From assembly GCA_045660265.1 (NCBI GenBank), contig JAZRDM010000011.1:1-59312 (forward strand): DNA of 59,312 bases, read 5' to 3'. A program made the translations under genes and the position numbers. Positions 24,148 to 33,634 of this stretch are shown piece by piece (positions within the stretch are counted from its first letter, which is position 1; each line of letters opens with the position of its first letter). The notes under the pieces were generated by a model, which saw only the letters and a program-made list of their open reading frames with translations, was not told the origin of the DNA and searched no databases. Origin of the DNA: Scatosoma sp045660265 (GTDB taxonomy: Bacteria > Bacillota > Clostridia > Christensenellales > Borkfalkiaceae).

Positions 24148-26748
24148 ATGGAAAAACTCGTTTTAATCGACGGCAACAGCTTAATGAACCGAGCGTTTTA
24201 CGCGACGCCCGTTTTCACGACCAAGGACGGCTTACCTACCAACGGTGTATTCGGGTTTGTAAAATTGCTTTTAAAGATAATTTCCGATAAAAAGCCGACG
24301 CACGTTGCGGTTGCGTTCGATTTACACGCGCCAACTTTCCGCCATAAAATGTACGCGGATTACAAGGCAGGGCGAAAGCCTATGCCCGAAGATTTGGCAA
24401 AGCAAATGCCGATTATAAAAGAAGTTTTGCGTTTAATGAATATTCGCATTTGTGAACTCGCAGGCCACGAAGCGGACGACTTAATCGGTACAATCAGCAA
24501 AAAATTTGCCTTACAAACGTATATTTATACAGGGGATAGAGATGCTTATCAATTAGTAGACGGCAGCACCACCGTTTGTTTCACACGCAAGGGTGTAAGC
24601 GATATTTTAGAGCTTACTGGTGCGAACTTTAAGGACGAAATTGGCCTGACCCCCTCACAAATTATACACTTAAAAGCCTTGATGGGCGATAAGTCGGACA
24701 ATATTCCCGGCGTAGCTGGCGTCGGCGAAAAATCCGCTTTAAATTTACTGGAAAAATATACAGACATTGACGGCATTTATACGCATTTAGATGAAATTAC
24801 TGGTGCGCTAAATAAAAAGCTTACAGAAGGCAAGGAAAACGCCTATTTCTCAAAGGAACTTGCCACCATTGACGTACACGCGCCTTACGACATTGAACTT
24901 GCTGAATGTGTCTTGCGAATGCCTTTTTCCGTATCCGTTAAAGAAAAGTTTGCCGAATTGGAATTTAAGAGCTTATTAGGTAAAGATATATTCGCGGAAA
25001 ATGATGGGTTGGAAGACATAGATAATCCTAGCAATTCCGTAGTAAAAGCGATTACGGTAAGCGAAGTCTTACCAAACAGCATTAAAGAGGGGATTGACCT
25101 AATTTCCAGCGTGAAATCGCCCATAATTGCGGTTCATTTCGACGATAAGGAATTGCGTATTTATCTCCCCGAAACAAGCGACGGAACGCAAAATACGACG
25201 GAATACGTCTTTCCAATAGCAACGGGCTTGCTCGACGTTGGATTTTTCGATTATCAACTTACGCCTTTACTAAAACTTGTGTTTAGTGGAGATAAGCGAG
25301 TTGTATCCTATAACTGCAAAGACGTAATGCACAAATTACGGGTATACAGCGTAGAACACAGCGCTACCTACGAAGATATTTCTATATTAAAATGCCTTGC
25401 CGACGGGCTTGGAAATACGAGCGAATTGACGTTTTGTTTGCAATATCATTCCATTCCCGAAAAAAATAAAGCATACGGATTATATTATTTGTATAATTAT
25501 TACAGCAATGAATTACGCGATGCTGAAAAGAAATTATACCACGATATTGAGTTGCCGTTGGTTCGCGTTTTATACGATATGGAAACGCAAGGCGTTGCGG
25601 TGGACACCAACACGTTAGCCGAGCTTTCCGCGCGATATAATAGCGAAATCAAAGCGCTTGTTGGTAAAATTTACGAGTTAGCGGGGGAAGAATTTAACGT
25701 AAATTCCACCCAACAGCTTGGTAAGATTTTATTTGAAAAACTCAAAATCGGTGCAGGCACAAAGAAGAATAAGGAAAGCAAAAGTTATAAAACTACCGCG
25801 GAAGAGCTGGAAAAATATGCGGATGAACACGAAATTGTGCGGTATATCTTGCGCTATCGCAAAACGCAAAAAATTAACTCAACATATATTGAAGGCTTTA
25901 AACCGCTGATTGTAAACGGAAGAGTGCACACGACGTATAACCAAAGTTACACGCAAACAGGCCGACTTTCTAGCGCGAATCCCAACCTGCAAAATATTCC
26001 CATCCGAACCGAAGAAGGGCGCGAGCTTCGCAAGTTGTTTACCGCAAGCAAAGGGCACGTCCTTGTTGACGCCGACTATTCGCAAATTGAACTGCGGTTA
26101 TTGGCACACTTCTCGCAATGTAAGGAGTTGATTGAGGCATATTGCGCAGGGAAAGATATTCACGCAAGCACCGCTTCGCAGGTGTTTGACGTGCCGCTTG
26201 AAAATGTAACTTCGCAAATGCGCCGTGAAGCAAAAGCCGTTAACTTCGGGATTATTTACGGTATCAGCGCGTTTGGGCTTGCAAACGATTTGAATATCGC
26301 ACCCAAAAAAGCAAAGGAATACATCGATAAATATTTTGAAACGTATTCCGACGTGAAAAAATATATGAACGAGAACGTAGAAAGGGCCACGCGCGACGGT
26401 TACGTAGAAACGTTGTTTGGGCGTAGAAGAGTTATAAACGAGTTGCGTTCTTCCAACTTTAACGTGCGATCTTTCGGTGAACGCGCGGCTATGAATATGC
26501 CATTGCAAGGGTCAAGCGCCGATATTATTAAAGTGGCAATGATTAACGTTTATAACCGATTAAACACAGAAGGCTTAAAGGCAAAACTTGTGCTTCAAGT
26601 ACACGACGAATTGGTTATCGACGCGCCCCAAGAAGAAGCAAAGACCGTAGCAAAGCTTTTGCAAGAAGAAATGGAAAATGCGGTAAAATTGCGCGTTCCG
26701 TTGATTGCCGAAAGCGGGGTGGGGCATACTTGGTACGAAACAAAATAA
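24148..26748 (+). CDS. polA: DNA polymerase I
   Basis: An 866-residue Pol I. It has the N-terminal 5' nuclease (LVLIDGNSLMNRAFYA; HEADDLIGTI; GDKSDNIPGVAGVGEKSA), a middle 3'-5' exonuclease-like domain and a family A polymerase domain (DYSQIELRLLAHFS; RREAKAVNFGIIYG; LVLQVHDELV). The exonuclease domain looks degenerate: the DTET motif reads HFDDKEL-like and the NLKYD motif reads NCKDV, so proofreading is probably absent, as in many Bacillota. The ATG at 24148 follows AAGAGGGG and is preferred over an upstream ATG inside the promoter. It acts in replication (primer removal) and repair. Confidence 0.96.
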   Translation: MEKLVLIDGNSLMNRAFYATPVFTTKDGLPTNGVFGFVKLLLKIISDKKPTHVAVAFDLHAPTFRHKMYADYKAGRKPMPEDLAKQMPIIKEVLRLMNIRICELAGHEADDLIGTISKKFALQTYIYTGDRDAYQLVDGSTTVCFTRKGVSDILELTGANFKDEIGLTPSQIIHLKALMGDKSDNIPGVAGVGEKSALNLLEKYTDIDGIYTHLDEITGALNKKLTEGKENAYFSKELATIDVHAPYDIELAECVLRMPFSVSVKEKFAELEFKSLLGKDIFAENDGLEDIDNPSNSVVKAITVSEVLPNSIKEGIDLISSVKSPIIAVHFDDKELRIYLPETSDGTQNTTEYVFPIATGLLDVGFFDYQLTPLLKLVFSGDKRVVSYNCKDVMHKLRVYSVEHSATYEDISILKCLADGLGNTSELTFCLQYHSIPEKNKAYGLYYLYNYYSNELRDAEKKLYHDIELPLVRVLYDMETQGVAVDTNTLAELSARYNSEIKALVGKIYELAGEEFNVNSTQQLGKILFEKLKIGAGTKKNKESKSYKTTAEELEKYADEHEIVRYILRYRKTQKINSTYIEGFKPLIVNGRVHTTYNQSYTQTGRLSSANPNLQNIPIRTEEGRELRKLFTASKGHVLVDADYSQIELRLLAHFSQCKELIEAYCAGKDIHASTASQVFDVPLENVTSQMRREAKAVNFGIIYGISAFGLANDLNIAPKKAKEYIDKYFETYSDVKKYMNENVERATRDGYVETLFGRRRVINELRSSNFNVRSFGERAAMNMPLQGSSADIIKVAMINVYNRLNTEGLKAKLVLQVHDELVIDAPQEEAKTVAKLLQEEMENAVKLRVPLIAESGVGHTWYETK

Positions 26749-26754
26749 GGCACT

Positions 26755-26778
26755 GTTTCACAAATTTAGTTTCACAAA
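26755..26778. repeat. Paired GTTTCACAAA boxes upstream of coaE
   Basis: GTTTCACAAA at 26755-26764 and again at 26769-26778 (period 14 bp), between polA and coaE. The reverse complement of this pair occurs at the 3' end of coaE (27401-27423). Confidence 0.8.
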
Positions 26779-26813
26779 ACCTGGTAATATAATTAAAAAA
26801 GGGGCATTTTAAG

Positions 26814-27428
26814 ATGAAAATAGCCGTAACCGGCGGAATAGGAAGCGGAAAATCTCAAGTTTTACAACTTATAAACGAATTAGGTTATCCGACTTTTTCT
26901 TGCGATGAAATCTATAAAGAAATTGCGCAAAGTGCGGAATACGTAAAGCAAATTGGCGAAGTTTTCCCAAGCTGCGTTAAAAATGAAAAATTGGATAGGA
27001 AACAATTATCTGAAATCGTATTTTCTAATGAAGAGCGTAGGGCGCAATTAAATGCAATTTCACACCCGTTAATTATGAACAGCTTATTAAGCAAAATGCA
27101 AAATTGTAACGAGAATTTCGTTTTTGCGGAAGTGCCTTTGTTATTTGAAGGAAAATTTGAAAATCGATTTGATTTCGTTATCGTGGTACAACGAGATTTA
27201 AAACAAAGAATCGCCGCAATTAAAAATCGCGACAATTTATCCGAAGAAGAAATTAACAATAGAATGCAATCGCAAATAGATTATTCTTCAAACACTGTTC
27301 AAAATTATTTCAAAGAAAAACAATTTTTTATTATTGAAAATAGCAGTAGCATAGAGGAATTAAAAAATCAGCTACAAAAAATTCTTGAAAAAATAACCGA
27401 TTGTGAAACATATTTTGTGAAACATTAA
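26814..27428 (+). CDS. coaE: Dephospho-CoA kinase
   Basis: A 204-residue P-loop kinase with Walker A GGIGSGKSQ at residues 7-15, the CoA domain motif YPTFSCDEIYKEI and VPLLFEGKFENRFDFVIVV. It phosphorylates dephospho-CoA in the last step of CoA synthesis. It follows polA by 65 bases, the usual clostridial order (mutM is not between them). By eye the gene is more AT-rich than polA and glgB. It is flanked by inverted pairs of GTTTCACAA boxes, the downstream pair lying inside its last codons. Confidence 0.93.
   Translation: MKIAVTGGIGSGKSQVLQLINELGYPTFSCDEIYKEIAQSAEYVKQIGEVFPSCVKNEKLDRKQLSEIVFSNEERRAQLNAISHPLIMNSLLSKMQNCNENFVFAEVPLLFEGKFENRFDFVIVVQRDLKQRIAAIKNRDNLSEEEINNRMQSQIDYSSNTVQNYFKEKQFFIIENSSSIEELKNQLQKILEKITDCETYFVKH
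27401..27423. repeat. Inverted copy of the GTTTCACAA pair at the coaE 3' end
   Basis: TTGTGAAAC at 27401-27409 and 27415-27423 (period 14 bp). Its reverse complement matches the upstream block at 20 of 23 positions. Confidence 0.8.
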
Positions 27429-27444
27429 AAGTTGGCTTATTATG

Positions 27445-27489
27445 CGACGTATTACCCATATCAAAAAATAGGGGAATACGTCGTTTTTG
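27445..27489 (+). terminator. Terminator after coaE
   Basis: CGACGTATT (27445-27453) pairs with AATACGTCG (27475-27483), followed by TTTTTG. Confidence 0.85.
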
Positions 27490-27507
27490 TTTGTTGAACA
27501 CGTTCTA

Positions 27508-27534
27508 TGCGTAACATAGCAATTATGTTACGCA
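27508..27534. repeat. Perfect 11-bp inverted repeat upstream of glgB
   Basis: TGCGTAACATA (27508-27518), loop GCAAT and TATGTTACGCA (27524-27534). It has no T tract, so it reads as an operator-like site or hairpin rather than a terminator. It lies about 120 bp upstream of the glgB -35. Confidence 0.75.
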
Positions 27535-27652
27535 AGGTATAATACCTATGTCATACATAATTATTTTTTGCGTAAAAAGTAACGTACATTGAAAGTATTT
27601 ACTTTAACATAGTTAAAAAATACAAATTTCGTATATTTTTTTCAAAATCCTA

Positions 27653-27681
27653 TTGAAAAACATTGAAAAAGGTGATATACT
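27653..27681 (+). promoter_or_regulatory. Promoter of the glg operon
   Basis: TTGAAA (27653-27658), a 17-base spacer and TATACT (27676-27681). Confidence 0.8.
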
Positions 27682-27741
27682 AATATTTAGTGAGTATATT
27701 GTTTGACTTCTACACAAACAAGCTTTTACTTGGAGGATATG

Positions 27742-29634
27742 ATGGCAGTATCGCAAACAGACTTTCCGTTGCATTTATTTCACCACGGAGAAAACTTCAA
27801 GACTTATGAATTAATGGGGGCACATCCCGCAAAACAAGGCCGTAAACAAGGCTATATTTTTCGTGTATGGGCGCCTCGCGCGGAAAGCGTTTCCGTTGTA
27901 GGGGAGTTTAATAATTGGAATGAAACTGCAAACGTTATGCAACGTATGATAGATGGGGAAACCTTTGAACTGTTTATTCCAGCCTTAAAAGAATTCGACT
28001 CCTATAAATATTGCATAAAAACTGCCGATGGGAGAACGTTATACAAAGCAGACCCGTATGCTTTTCACGCAGAAACCCCGGGTTCAGATAAAAATAACGC
28101 TTCTAAACTTTATAATTTAACGGATTTTGCGTGGACGGATAAAGCATATTTGGACAAGCGCAACCATACGAATATATATGCCTCACCCTTAAATATTTAC
28201 GAAGTAAACTTGCTGTCCTGGAAACACCATACAGACGGCAGTTATTACACCTATCGCGAACTTGCCGACGAACTTGTTTCTTACGTCGTAAAAATGGGCT
28301 ACACGCACGTAGAGTTGATGCCTTTAACCGAGCATCCGTTTGACGGGTCTTGGGGATATCAAGTAACAGGCTACTATGCCATTACTTCGCGTTTAGGTAC
28401 ACCGCACGATTTTATGCATCTCGTGAATTCCTTCCATAAAGCAGGTATTGGGGTTATTTTGGATTGGGTGCCAGCGCATTTCCCCAAAGATGCATTTGGC
28501 TTGTATGAATTTGACGGCGAACCACTTTACGAAGCGTCACAGTGGGACCGTATGGAAAATAAAGGCTGGGGAACGCGCCGCTTTGATTATGGGCGCAACG
28601 AAGTCGTATCTTTCCTTATTTCCAGCGCAATGTTTTTCTTTGAAAAATTTCACGTTGACGGTTTACGTGTAGACGCCGTTGCTTCTATGCTTTACCTTGA
28701 TTACGATAAAGAACCAGGGGAATGGGTTCCCAACATTTATGGGGAAAACAAAAATTTAGAAGCGCTTGCTTTTTTACGTCGCTTAAACGAAGCGGTTTTT
28801 GCATCCTTCCCCAACGCTTTGATGATCGCCGAAGAGTCAACCGCTTGGCCGATGATTACAAAACCCACTTCTATGGGCGGTGTTGGCTTCAATTTTAAAT
28901 GGAATATGGGTTGGATGAACGACGTTTTACGCTATATTTCCGCAAATCCCGTATTCCGTCAATATGAACACAATAAACTCACCTTTTCGATGATGTATGC
29001 TTTTTCCGAAAACTACGTCTTGCCGATTTCTCACGACGAAGTTGTACACGGTAAAGCCTCTTTGATTGGGAAGATGCCTGGCGATTATTACGAAAAATTT
29101 GCTGGCGTTCGAGCCTTTTTAGGCTATATGATGTCCCACCCCGGCAAAAAGCTAAACTTTATGGGGGCTGAAATCGGGCAATTTAAGGAATGGGCTTATA
29201 AAGAGGGGATTGAGTTTTTCCTTACAAAATACCCGCTTCACAGCAAGCTTTCTTCTATGGTAAAAGAATTGAACTTCCTTTATAAAAGCACACCCGCGTT
29301 TTATGAAATTGAAAATTCTTGGGAGGGATTCGAGTGGCTTGCCGCTGACGATGCAGATCGAAACTTCCTGGCATACCAAAGAAAAGACCGTGAAGGAAAC
29401 AGCATCGTTGTGATGATCAATTTTTCCGGTACGGATTATAAAAATTATAAACTTGGCTTACCCGAAGGCAGCTATAAACTTTTTTTCAACAGCGACGCTG
29501 TTCGATTTGGTGGTTCGGGCGCAATTCGCAAACACGTATTCCATACGACAAAAACGTTTAGTCACGGTAAAGAAAATTCCATTACCTTTGATTTACCGAA
29601 ATTGACTTGCGTTTATTTAATAAAAACTCATTAA
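27742..29634 (+). CDS. glgB: 1,4-alpha-glucan branching enzyme
   Basis: A ~630-residue GH13 enzyme with an N-terminal CBM48-like domain (ELMGAHP, FRVWAPRAESVSVVGEFNNW) and a catalytic barrel. Signature motifs are LMPLTEHPFDGSWGYQVTGYY, DGLRVDAVASMLYLDY (nucleophile Asp near 309), MIAEEST (acid/base Glu near 362) and ISHDEVVHGK (transition-state Asp near 430). It makes alpha-1,6 branches in glycogen. I chose ATG 27742 with GGAGG at 27732-27736; an ATG three bases upstream is too close to the ribosome binding site. First gene of glgB-C-D-A-P. Confidence 0.96.
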   Translation: MAVSQTDFPLHLFHHGENFKTYELMGAHPAKQGRKQGYIFRVWAPRAESVSVVGEFNNWNETANVMQRMIDGETFELFIPALKEFDSYKYCIKTADGRTLYKADPYAFHAETPGSDKNNASKLYNLTDFAWTDKAYLDKRNHTNIYASPLNIYEVNLLSWKHHTDGSYYTYRELADELVSYVVKMGYTHVELMPLTEHPFDGSWGYQVTGYYAITSRLGTPHDFMHLVNSFHKAGIGVILDWVPAHFPKDAFGLYEFDGEPLYEASQWDRMENKGWGTRRFDYGRNEVVSFLISSAMFFFEKFHVDGLRVDAVASMLYLDYDKEPGEWVPNIYGENKNLEALAFLRRLNEAVFASFPNALMIAEESTAWPMITKPTSMGGVGFNFKWNMGWMNDVLRYISANPVFRQYEHNKLTFSMMYAFSENYVLPISHDEVVHGKASLIGKMPGDYYEKFAGVRAFLGYMMSHPGKKLNFMGAEIGQFKEWAYKEGIEFFLTKYPLHSKLSSMVKELNFLYKSTPAFYEIENSWEGFEWLAADDADRNFLAYQRKDREGNSIVVMINFSGTDYKNYKLGLPEGSYKLFFNSDAVRFGGSGAIRKHVFHTTKTFSHGKENSITFDLPKLTCVYLIKTH

Positions 29635-29653
29635 TCCAAAGGGGGATATTTCT

Positions 29654-30847
29654 ATGCAAAGAAAGAAAGAATGCGTAGCAATGCTTTTGGCAGGCGGACA
29701 GGGTAGCAGACTTTACGCCTTAACCACAAACATTGCAAAACCCGCCGTTGCTTTCGGGGCTAAATATCGTATTATCGACTTCCCGTTATCCAACTGCATT
29801 AACTCGGGTATTGATACCGTCGGCGTTTTGACGCAATACCAGCCGCTTATTCTCAACGAATACATCGGCAACGGCCAACCGTGGGATTTGGACAGAACGT
29901 ACGGTGGCGTACATATTCTGTCGCCTTATCAAGCGAAAACACGTTCGTCTTGGTATGAAGGCACAGCAAACGCAATTTATCAAAATATGCATTTTATGAA
30001 AATGTATAACCCTGAATATATTTTAGTTTTAGGCGGCGATCATATTTATAAAATGGACTATGCAGCGATGCTTGAAGCGCATAAAGCTACGGGCGCGGAT
30101 TGTACAATCGCGGCGTTAAACGTGCCTTTAAGCGAAGCTTCCCGCTTCGGTATTCTCAATACCAACCCCGATAATTCTATTTATCAATTTGAAGAGAAAC
30201 CGAAAGTACCCAAGAGCACGTTGGCGTCGATGGGCATCTATATCTTCAACGCGGAAAAGTTGTTTAGCTATCTTGAAGCCGATGAAGCAAACCCGAATTC
30301 TTCTAAAGACTTTGGCAAAGACGTTCTACCCGCAATGTTAAATGCAGGCGAAAAAATGTTTGCGTATGAATTTAACGGTTATTGGAAAGACGTAGGTACC
30401 GTCGCTTCTTTGTGGCAAGCGAATATGGACTTACTTGGTGAAGCTCCCGAATTTGACGTAAGCGATAAGGCTTGGAAAATCCACTCGAGAAATCCGCTTG
30501 CACCCCCTGAACATATCGGTAAAAACGGCGTTGTGAAAAACTCTATGGTTGCACTTGGCTGTGAAATTTATGGTACTGTTGAAAATTCCGTACTTGGCAG
30601 CAACGTTATCGTAGAAGAAGGTGCTGTTGTAAAAGATGCGGTTGTATTTGCAAACTGCGTAATTAAAACAGGCGCAAGCGTTAGCTATGCGGTTGTTGAC
30701 GAAAACGTTACCGTAGGCGCTGGCTCTTCTATTGGTGTAGATAAAAATCCTGATGCTGAAATCGTTGTACTCGGCAGGGGAATTACCGTTGCGGACGGCG
30801 TTTCGGTTACCGAAGGTCAAAAGCACGAAAGCGATATTAAGGCATAA
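29654..30847 (+). CDS. glgC: Glucose-1-phosphate adenylyltransferase (catalytic subunit)
   Basis: A 397-residue ADP-glucose pyrophosphorylase. It has the nucleotide motif LLAGGQGSRLYALT, the substrate region AKPAVAFGAKYRIIDFPLSNC, QNMHFMKMYNPEYILVLGGDHIYKMDY, FEEKPKVPKS and a C-terminal left-handed beta-helix (VAL/VVEEGAVVKDAVVF hexapeptides). It forms ADP-glucose from ATP and glucose-1-phosphate, the committed step of glycogen synthesis. It pairs with GlgD, encoded 9-15 bases downstream. Confidence 0.95.
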   Translation: MQRKKECVAMLLAGGQGSRLYALTTNIAKPAVAFGAKYRIIDFPLSNCINSGIDTVGVLTQYQPLILNEYIGNGQPWDLDRTYGGVHILSPYQAKTRSSWYEGTANAIYQNMHFMKMYNPEYILVLGGDHIYKMDYAAMLEAHKATGADCTIAALNVPLSEASRFGILNTNPDNSIYQFEEKPKVPKSTLASMGIYIFNAEKLFSYLEADEANPNSSKDFGKDVLPAMLNAGEKMFAYEFNGYWKDVGTVASLWQANMDLLGEAPEFDVSDKAWKIHSRNPLAPPEHIGKNGVVKNSMVALGCEIYGTVENSVLGSNVIVEEGAVVKDAVVFANCVIKTGASVSYAVVDENVTVGAGSSIGVDKNPDAEIVVLGRGITVADGVSVTEGQKHESDIKA

Positions 30848-30862
30848 AGGAGGAAAATGAAT

Positions 30863-31978
30863 ATGGCAGCATCTGCAATCGGTATTATTTTTTCAAATAT
30901 GCACGAGGAAACCGTCCCCGAACTTGTTCGTAGAAGAACGATGGCCTCTATTCCTTTTGGCGGAAGATATCGCATCATCGACTTTATGCTTTCGAATATG
31001 GTAAATTCCGGTATTACGACCGTTGGGCTTATGGCGAATAACAATTACCGTTCTTTAATTGACCATATCGGCAGCGGTAAAGATTGGGATTTGGCGAGAA
31101 AAGACGGGGGGATTATTTTGCTTCCTCCTTTCTCGGAAAAAAATGACAAATTATACACCACCCGCTTAGAAGCGCTTGGTTCTTTGGCTGGGTTCTTGAG
31201 CCGCAGAAAAGAAAAATACGTGGTTTTGGCGGATTGCGACGGCGTAGCGAAGATGGATATTTCCGCTATGATTGATTATCACGAAGCGAAAAATGCAGAC
31301 ATCACCCTTATCACTCATTACGGTAGAGTCGGTTCGCGCGCGGATTTCATATTGGCGGAAGCAGACAATGATGGTCGCGTAAACGAATTGAAACTTTCGC
31401 CCCACGTACCCGCCGGCACGAAAGCAGATATCTTTATCAATATGATGGTAATTGACCGTCAATTCTTATTGAATATCGTAGAGGATTCCGTGACGCACGG
31501 CTTTACCAGTTTTGAAAGCGATATTCTCATTAAGCAACTCAATAGCTTGAAAATTTATCGTTATCAATTCAACGGCTATTACGCAGGCATCGATTCTATG
31601 GCGGCTTATTTCAAGCACAATATGGAATTGCTTGATAAGGAAGTGCGCGACGAATTGTTCGGCGAACGTAATATCTATACAAAAGTTCGCGATAGCGCAC
31701 CTTCCAAGTACGGCGAAAATGCGGTTGTTACCAACTCTTTAATTTCCGATGGTTGCGTAATTGAAGGGGTTGTTGAAAACTCCATTCTTTTCCGCGGCGT
31801 AAAAGTAGGAAAAGGCGCTGTGGTGCGTAACTCTATTATTATGCAGGATAATTTCATCGGTGACAACACGTCCCTTAACTGCGTAATCACGGACAAAAAT
31901 GTTGTAATTAGTAACGTGAAAACGTTAAGCGGTTGCAATGAATTGCCTTACTTTATCCAAAAAGGCACTAGACTTTAA
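30863..31978 (+). CDS. glgD: GlgD, non-catalytic partner of ADP-glucose pyrophosphorylase
   Basis: A ~371-residue GlgC paralogue. The nucleotide-binding motif is lost (GIIFSNMHEETVPELVRRR in place of LAGGxGxRLxxLT), while GRYRIIDFMLSNMVNSGITTVG and the C-terminal beta-helix are kept. This is the standard GlgD pattern of Bacillota, where it makes an active hetero-oligomer with GlgC. AAAGGAGG at 30846-30853 favours the ATG at 30863 (9-base spacer) over 30857 (3-base spacer). Confidence 0.93.
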   Translation: MAASAIGIIFSNMHEETVPELVRRRTMASIPFGGRYRIIDFMLSNMVNSGITTVGLMANNNYRSLIDHIGSGKDWDLARKDGGIILLPPFSEKNDKLYTTRLEALGSLAGFLSRRKEKYVVLADCDGVAKMDISAMIDYHEAKNADITLITHYGRVGSRADFILAEADNDGRVNELKLSPHVPAGTKADIFINMMVIDRQFLLNIVEDSVTHGFTSFESDILIKQLNSLKIYRYQFNGYYAGIDSMAAYFKHNMELLDKEVRDELFGERNIYTKVRDSAPSKYGENAVVTNSLISDGCVIEGVVENSILFRGVKVGKGAVVRNSIIMQDNFIGDNTSLNCVITDKNVVISNVKTLSGCNELPYFIQKGTRL

Positions 31979-31988
31979 CAATTAAATG

Positions 31989-32022
31989 ACGTGCGGCCTT
32001 ATCATAGGATAGGGCCGTGCGT
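31989..32022 (+). other. mRNA hairpin between glgD and glgA
   Basis: ACGTGCGGCCTTATC pairs (with some G-U) with GATAGGGCCGTGCGT around an ATAG loop region. No T tract follows, so it is more likely a stabilising or processing hairpin than a terminator. Confidence 0.55.
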
Positions 32023-32057
32023 TGCATCATTTCACGAGATATTTTAGGAGGTTTATT

Positions 32058-33599
32058 GTGGAAACAACAGGTAAAACTACTGTTAAAAGAACAAAGAAAA
32101 ATATAGAAGTCGTACAAAAGAAAGCGGTTGTTACCAAGAAAAAGGTAACCAAAGACCCCAAAGTTGCGCAAAAGCGTAAAATCTTATTCGTCGCATCTGA
32201 AGCGCGGCCTTTTATTGCTACGGGTGGATTAGCAGACGTAATCGGCTCTTTGCCGCAAGCTTTAGCAAAGGATCCTAAATACGACATTCGCGTGGTTTTG
32301 CCTTTATATTCCGATATTAAGCCCGAATTCCGCAGGAAAATGTCTTTCCTTGGAAATATTTACGTTCCGCTTTCTTGGCGCAACCAGTATTGCGGCATTT
32401 TTACTTGCGTACAAGACGGCGTAACGTTCTATTTTATCGACAATGAATATTATTTCAAGCGCACAGGCTGCTACGGCTATTATGATGATGGGGAACGCTT
32501 TGCATTCTTCTCGCGTAGTGTAATGGAATTCTTGCCTTTCATCAATTTCTATCCCGACGTTTTACATTGCCACGATTGGCAGGCGGCTTTGGCGGCAATT
32601 TATTTAAAAACGATTTATTGTAAACGCCCCGAATATCAATTTATCCGTGCATTGTTTACAATCCACAATATCGAATACCAGGGCAAATACTCACTGGATA
32701 TTTTGGAAGACTTGTTCGGCATTTCAAACAGTGAAAAATATTTGCTTGAATATAACGGCTGCATCAACCTAATGAAAGGTGCAATCGAATGTTGCGAACG
32801 TTTCTCGACCGTTAGCCCGACGTACGCAAACGAAATCAAAACCGCACAATACGCACACGGATTACAAGATATTATTAGTAAAAACAACTTCAAATTAACG
32901 GGAATCTTAAACGGCATTGACGTTGATGCTTATAACTGTGAAACCGACAAAGCACTTTTTGCAAACTATACTCCCGAAAACCTCGACGGGAAAGCCGTAT
33001 GCAAGGCAGAACTCCAAAAAATGCTGTCCTTACCGGTGAAAGACGTACCCATTATCGCTATGATTTCTCGTTTGGTATCTCACAAAGGGTTGGATTTAGT
33101 GAAAGCGATTGCAGAAGATATGTTGCACGAAGACGTACAATTTGTCTTGTTAGGGACAGGGGATTCCGCTTACGAAAATTATTTCCGTGAACTTGGCACA
33201 AAATATGAAGGGAAAGTATCGGCAAACATTGCATTTAACGGAGATTTATCTAAAAAGATTTATTCAGGGGCGGACATTTTCTTAATGCCCTCAATAAGCG
33301 AACCCTGCGGCTTATCGCAAATGATTGCTTCTAGATACGCAACCGTACCCGTTGTTCGTGAAACGGGCGGCTTATATGACAGCATTAAACCTTTTGGGAC
33401 GGGCGGCAACGGCTTTACGTTCGCTTCTTGTAATCCTTATGATTTATTATACGTTATCCACGAAGCATTGGACACGTATAAAAATAGAGAAGTATGGCAA
33501 GGCTTAATGAAAAAGGCAGCAACGATGGACTTCTCGTGGTTGCGTTCTGCTGAAGAATATAAAAAGTTGTACGAGGATACCTTTTCCGTTGGGCAATAA
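32058..33599 (+). CDS. glgA: Glycogen synthase with Lys-rich N-terminal extension
   Basis: A 513-residue GT5 glycogen synthase. The synthase core begins near residue 43 (ILFVASEARPFIATGGLADVIGSLP), with the later motifs NGIDVDAYN, SRLVSHKGLDL and the GT-B acceptor segment PSISEPCGLSQMIA. Before the core is a ~40-residue tail rich in Lys, Thr and Val (for example VVQKKAVVTKKKVTK), absent from typical GlgA. The start is GTG 32058, preceded by TAGGAGG. It extends alpha-1,4 chains from ADP-glucose. The tail may bind glycogen, nucleic acid or a partner; this is unknown. Confidence 0.93.
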   Translation: METTGKTTVKRTKKNIEVVQKKAVVTKKKVTKDPKVAQKRKILFVASEARPFIATGGLADVIGSLPQALAKDPKYDIRVVLPLYSDIKPEFRRKMSFLGNIYVPLSWRNQYCGIFTCVQDGVTFYFIDNEYYFKRTGCYGYYDDGERFAFFSRSVMEFLPFINFYPDVLHCHDWQAALAAIYLKTIYCKRPEYQFIRALFTIHNIEYQGKYSLDILEDLFGISNSEKYLLEYNGCINLMKGAIECCERFSTVSPTYANEIKTAQYAHGLQDIISKNNFKLTGILNGIDVDAYNCETDKALFANYTPENLDGKAVCKAELQKMLSLPVKDVPIIAMISRLVSHKGLDLVKAIAEDMLHEDVQFVLLGTGDSAYENYFRELGTKYEGKVSANIAFNGDLSKKIYSGADIFLMPSISEPCGLSQMIASRYATVPVVRETGGLYDSIKPFGTGGNGFTFASCNPYDLLYVIHEALDTYKNREVWQGLMKKAATMDFSWLRSAEEYKKLYEDTFSVGQ

Positions 33600-33634
33600 T
33601 AACGTAAGAAAAATTTTTAGGAGTTTAGAGATAT

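Larger units (their letters stand above)
27429..27741. other. Intergenic region coaE-glgB
   Basis: It contains the coaE terminator (27445-27489), a perfect 11-bp inverted repeat (27508-27534), the small palindrome GGTATAATACC (27536-27546), the glgB promoter (27653-27681) and the glgB ribosome binding site (27732-27736). I see no gene in it. Confidence 0.8.

Noticed and set aside
26814..27428. coaE as a recently acquired gene
   Set aside because: It is a housekeeping gene in its usual place after polA; only the flanking repeats and AT content hint otherwise, so kept as an open observation instead.
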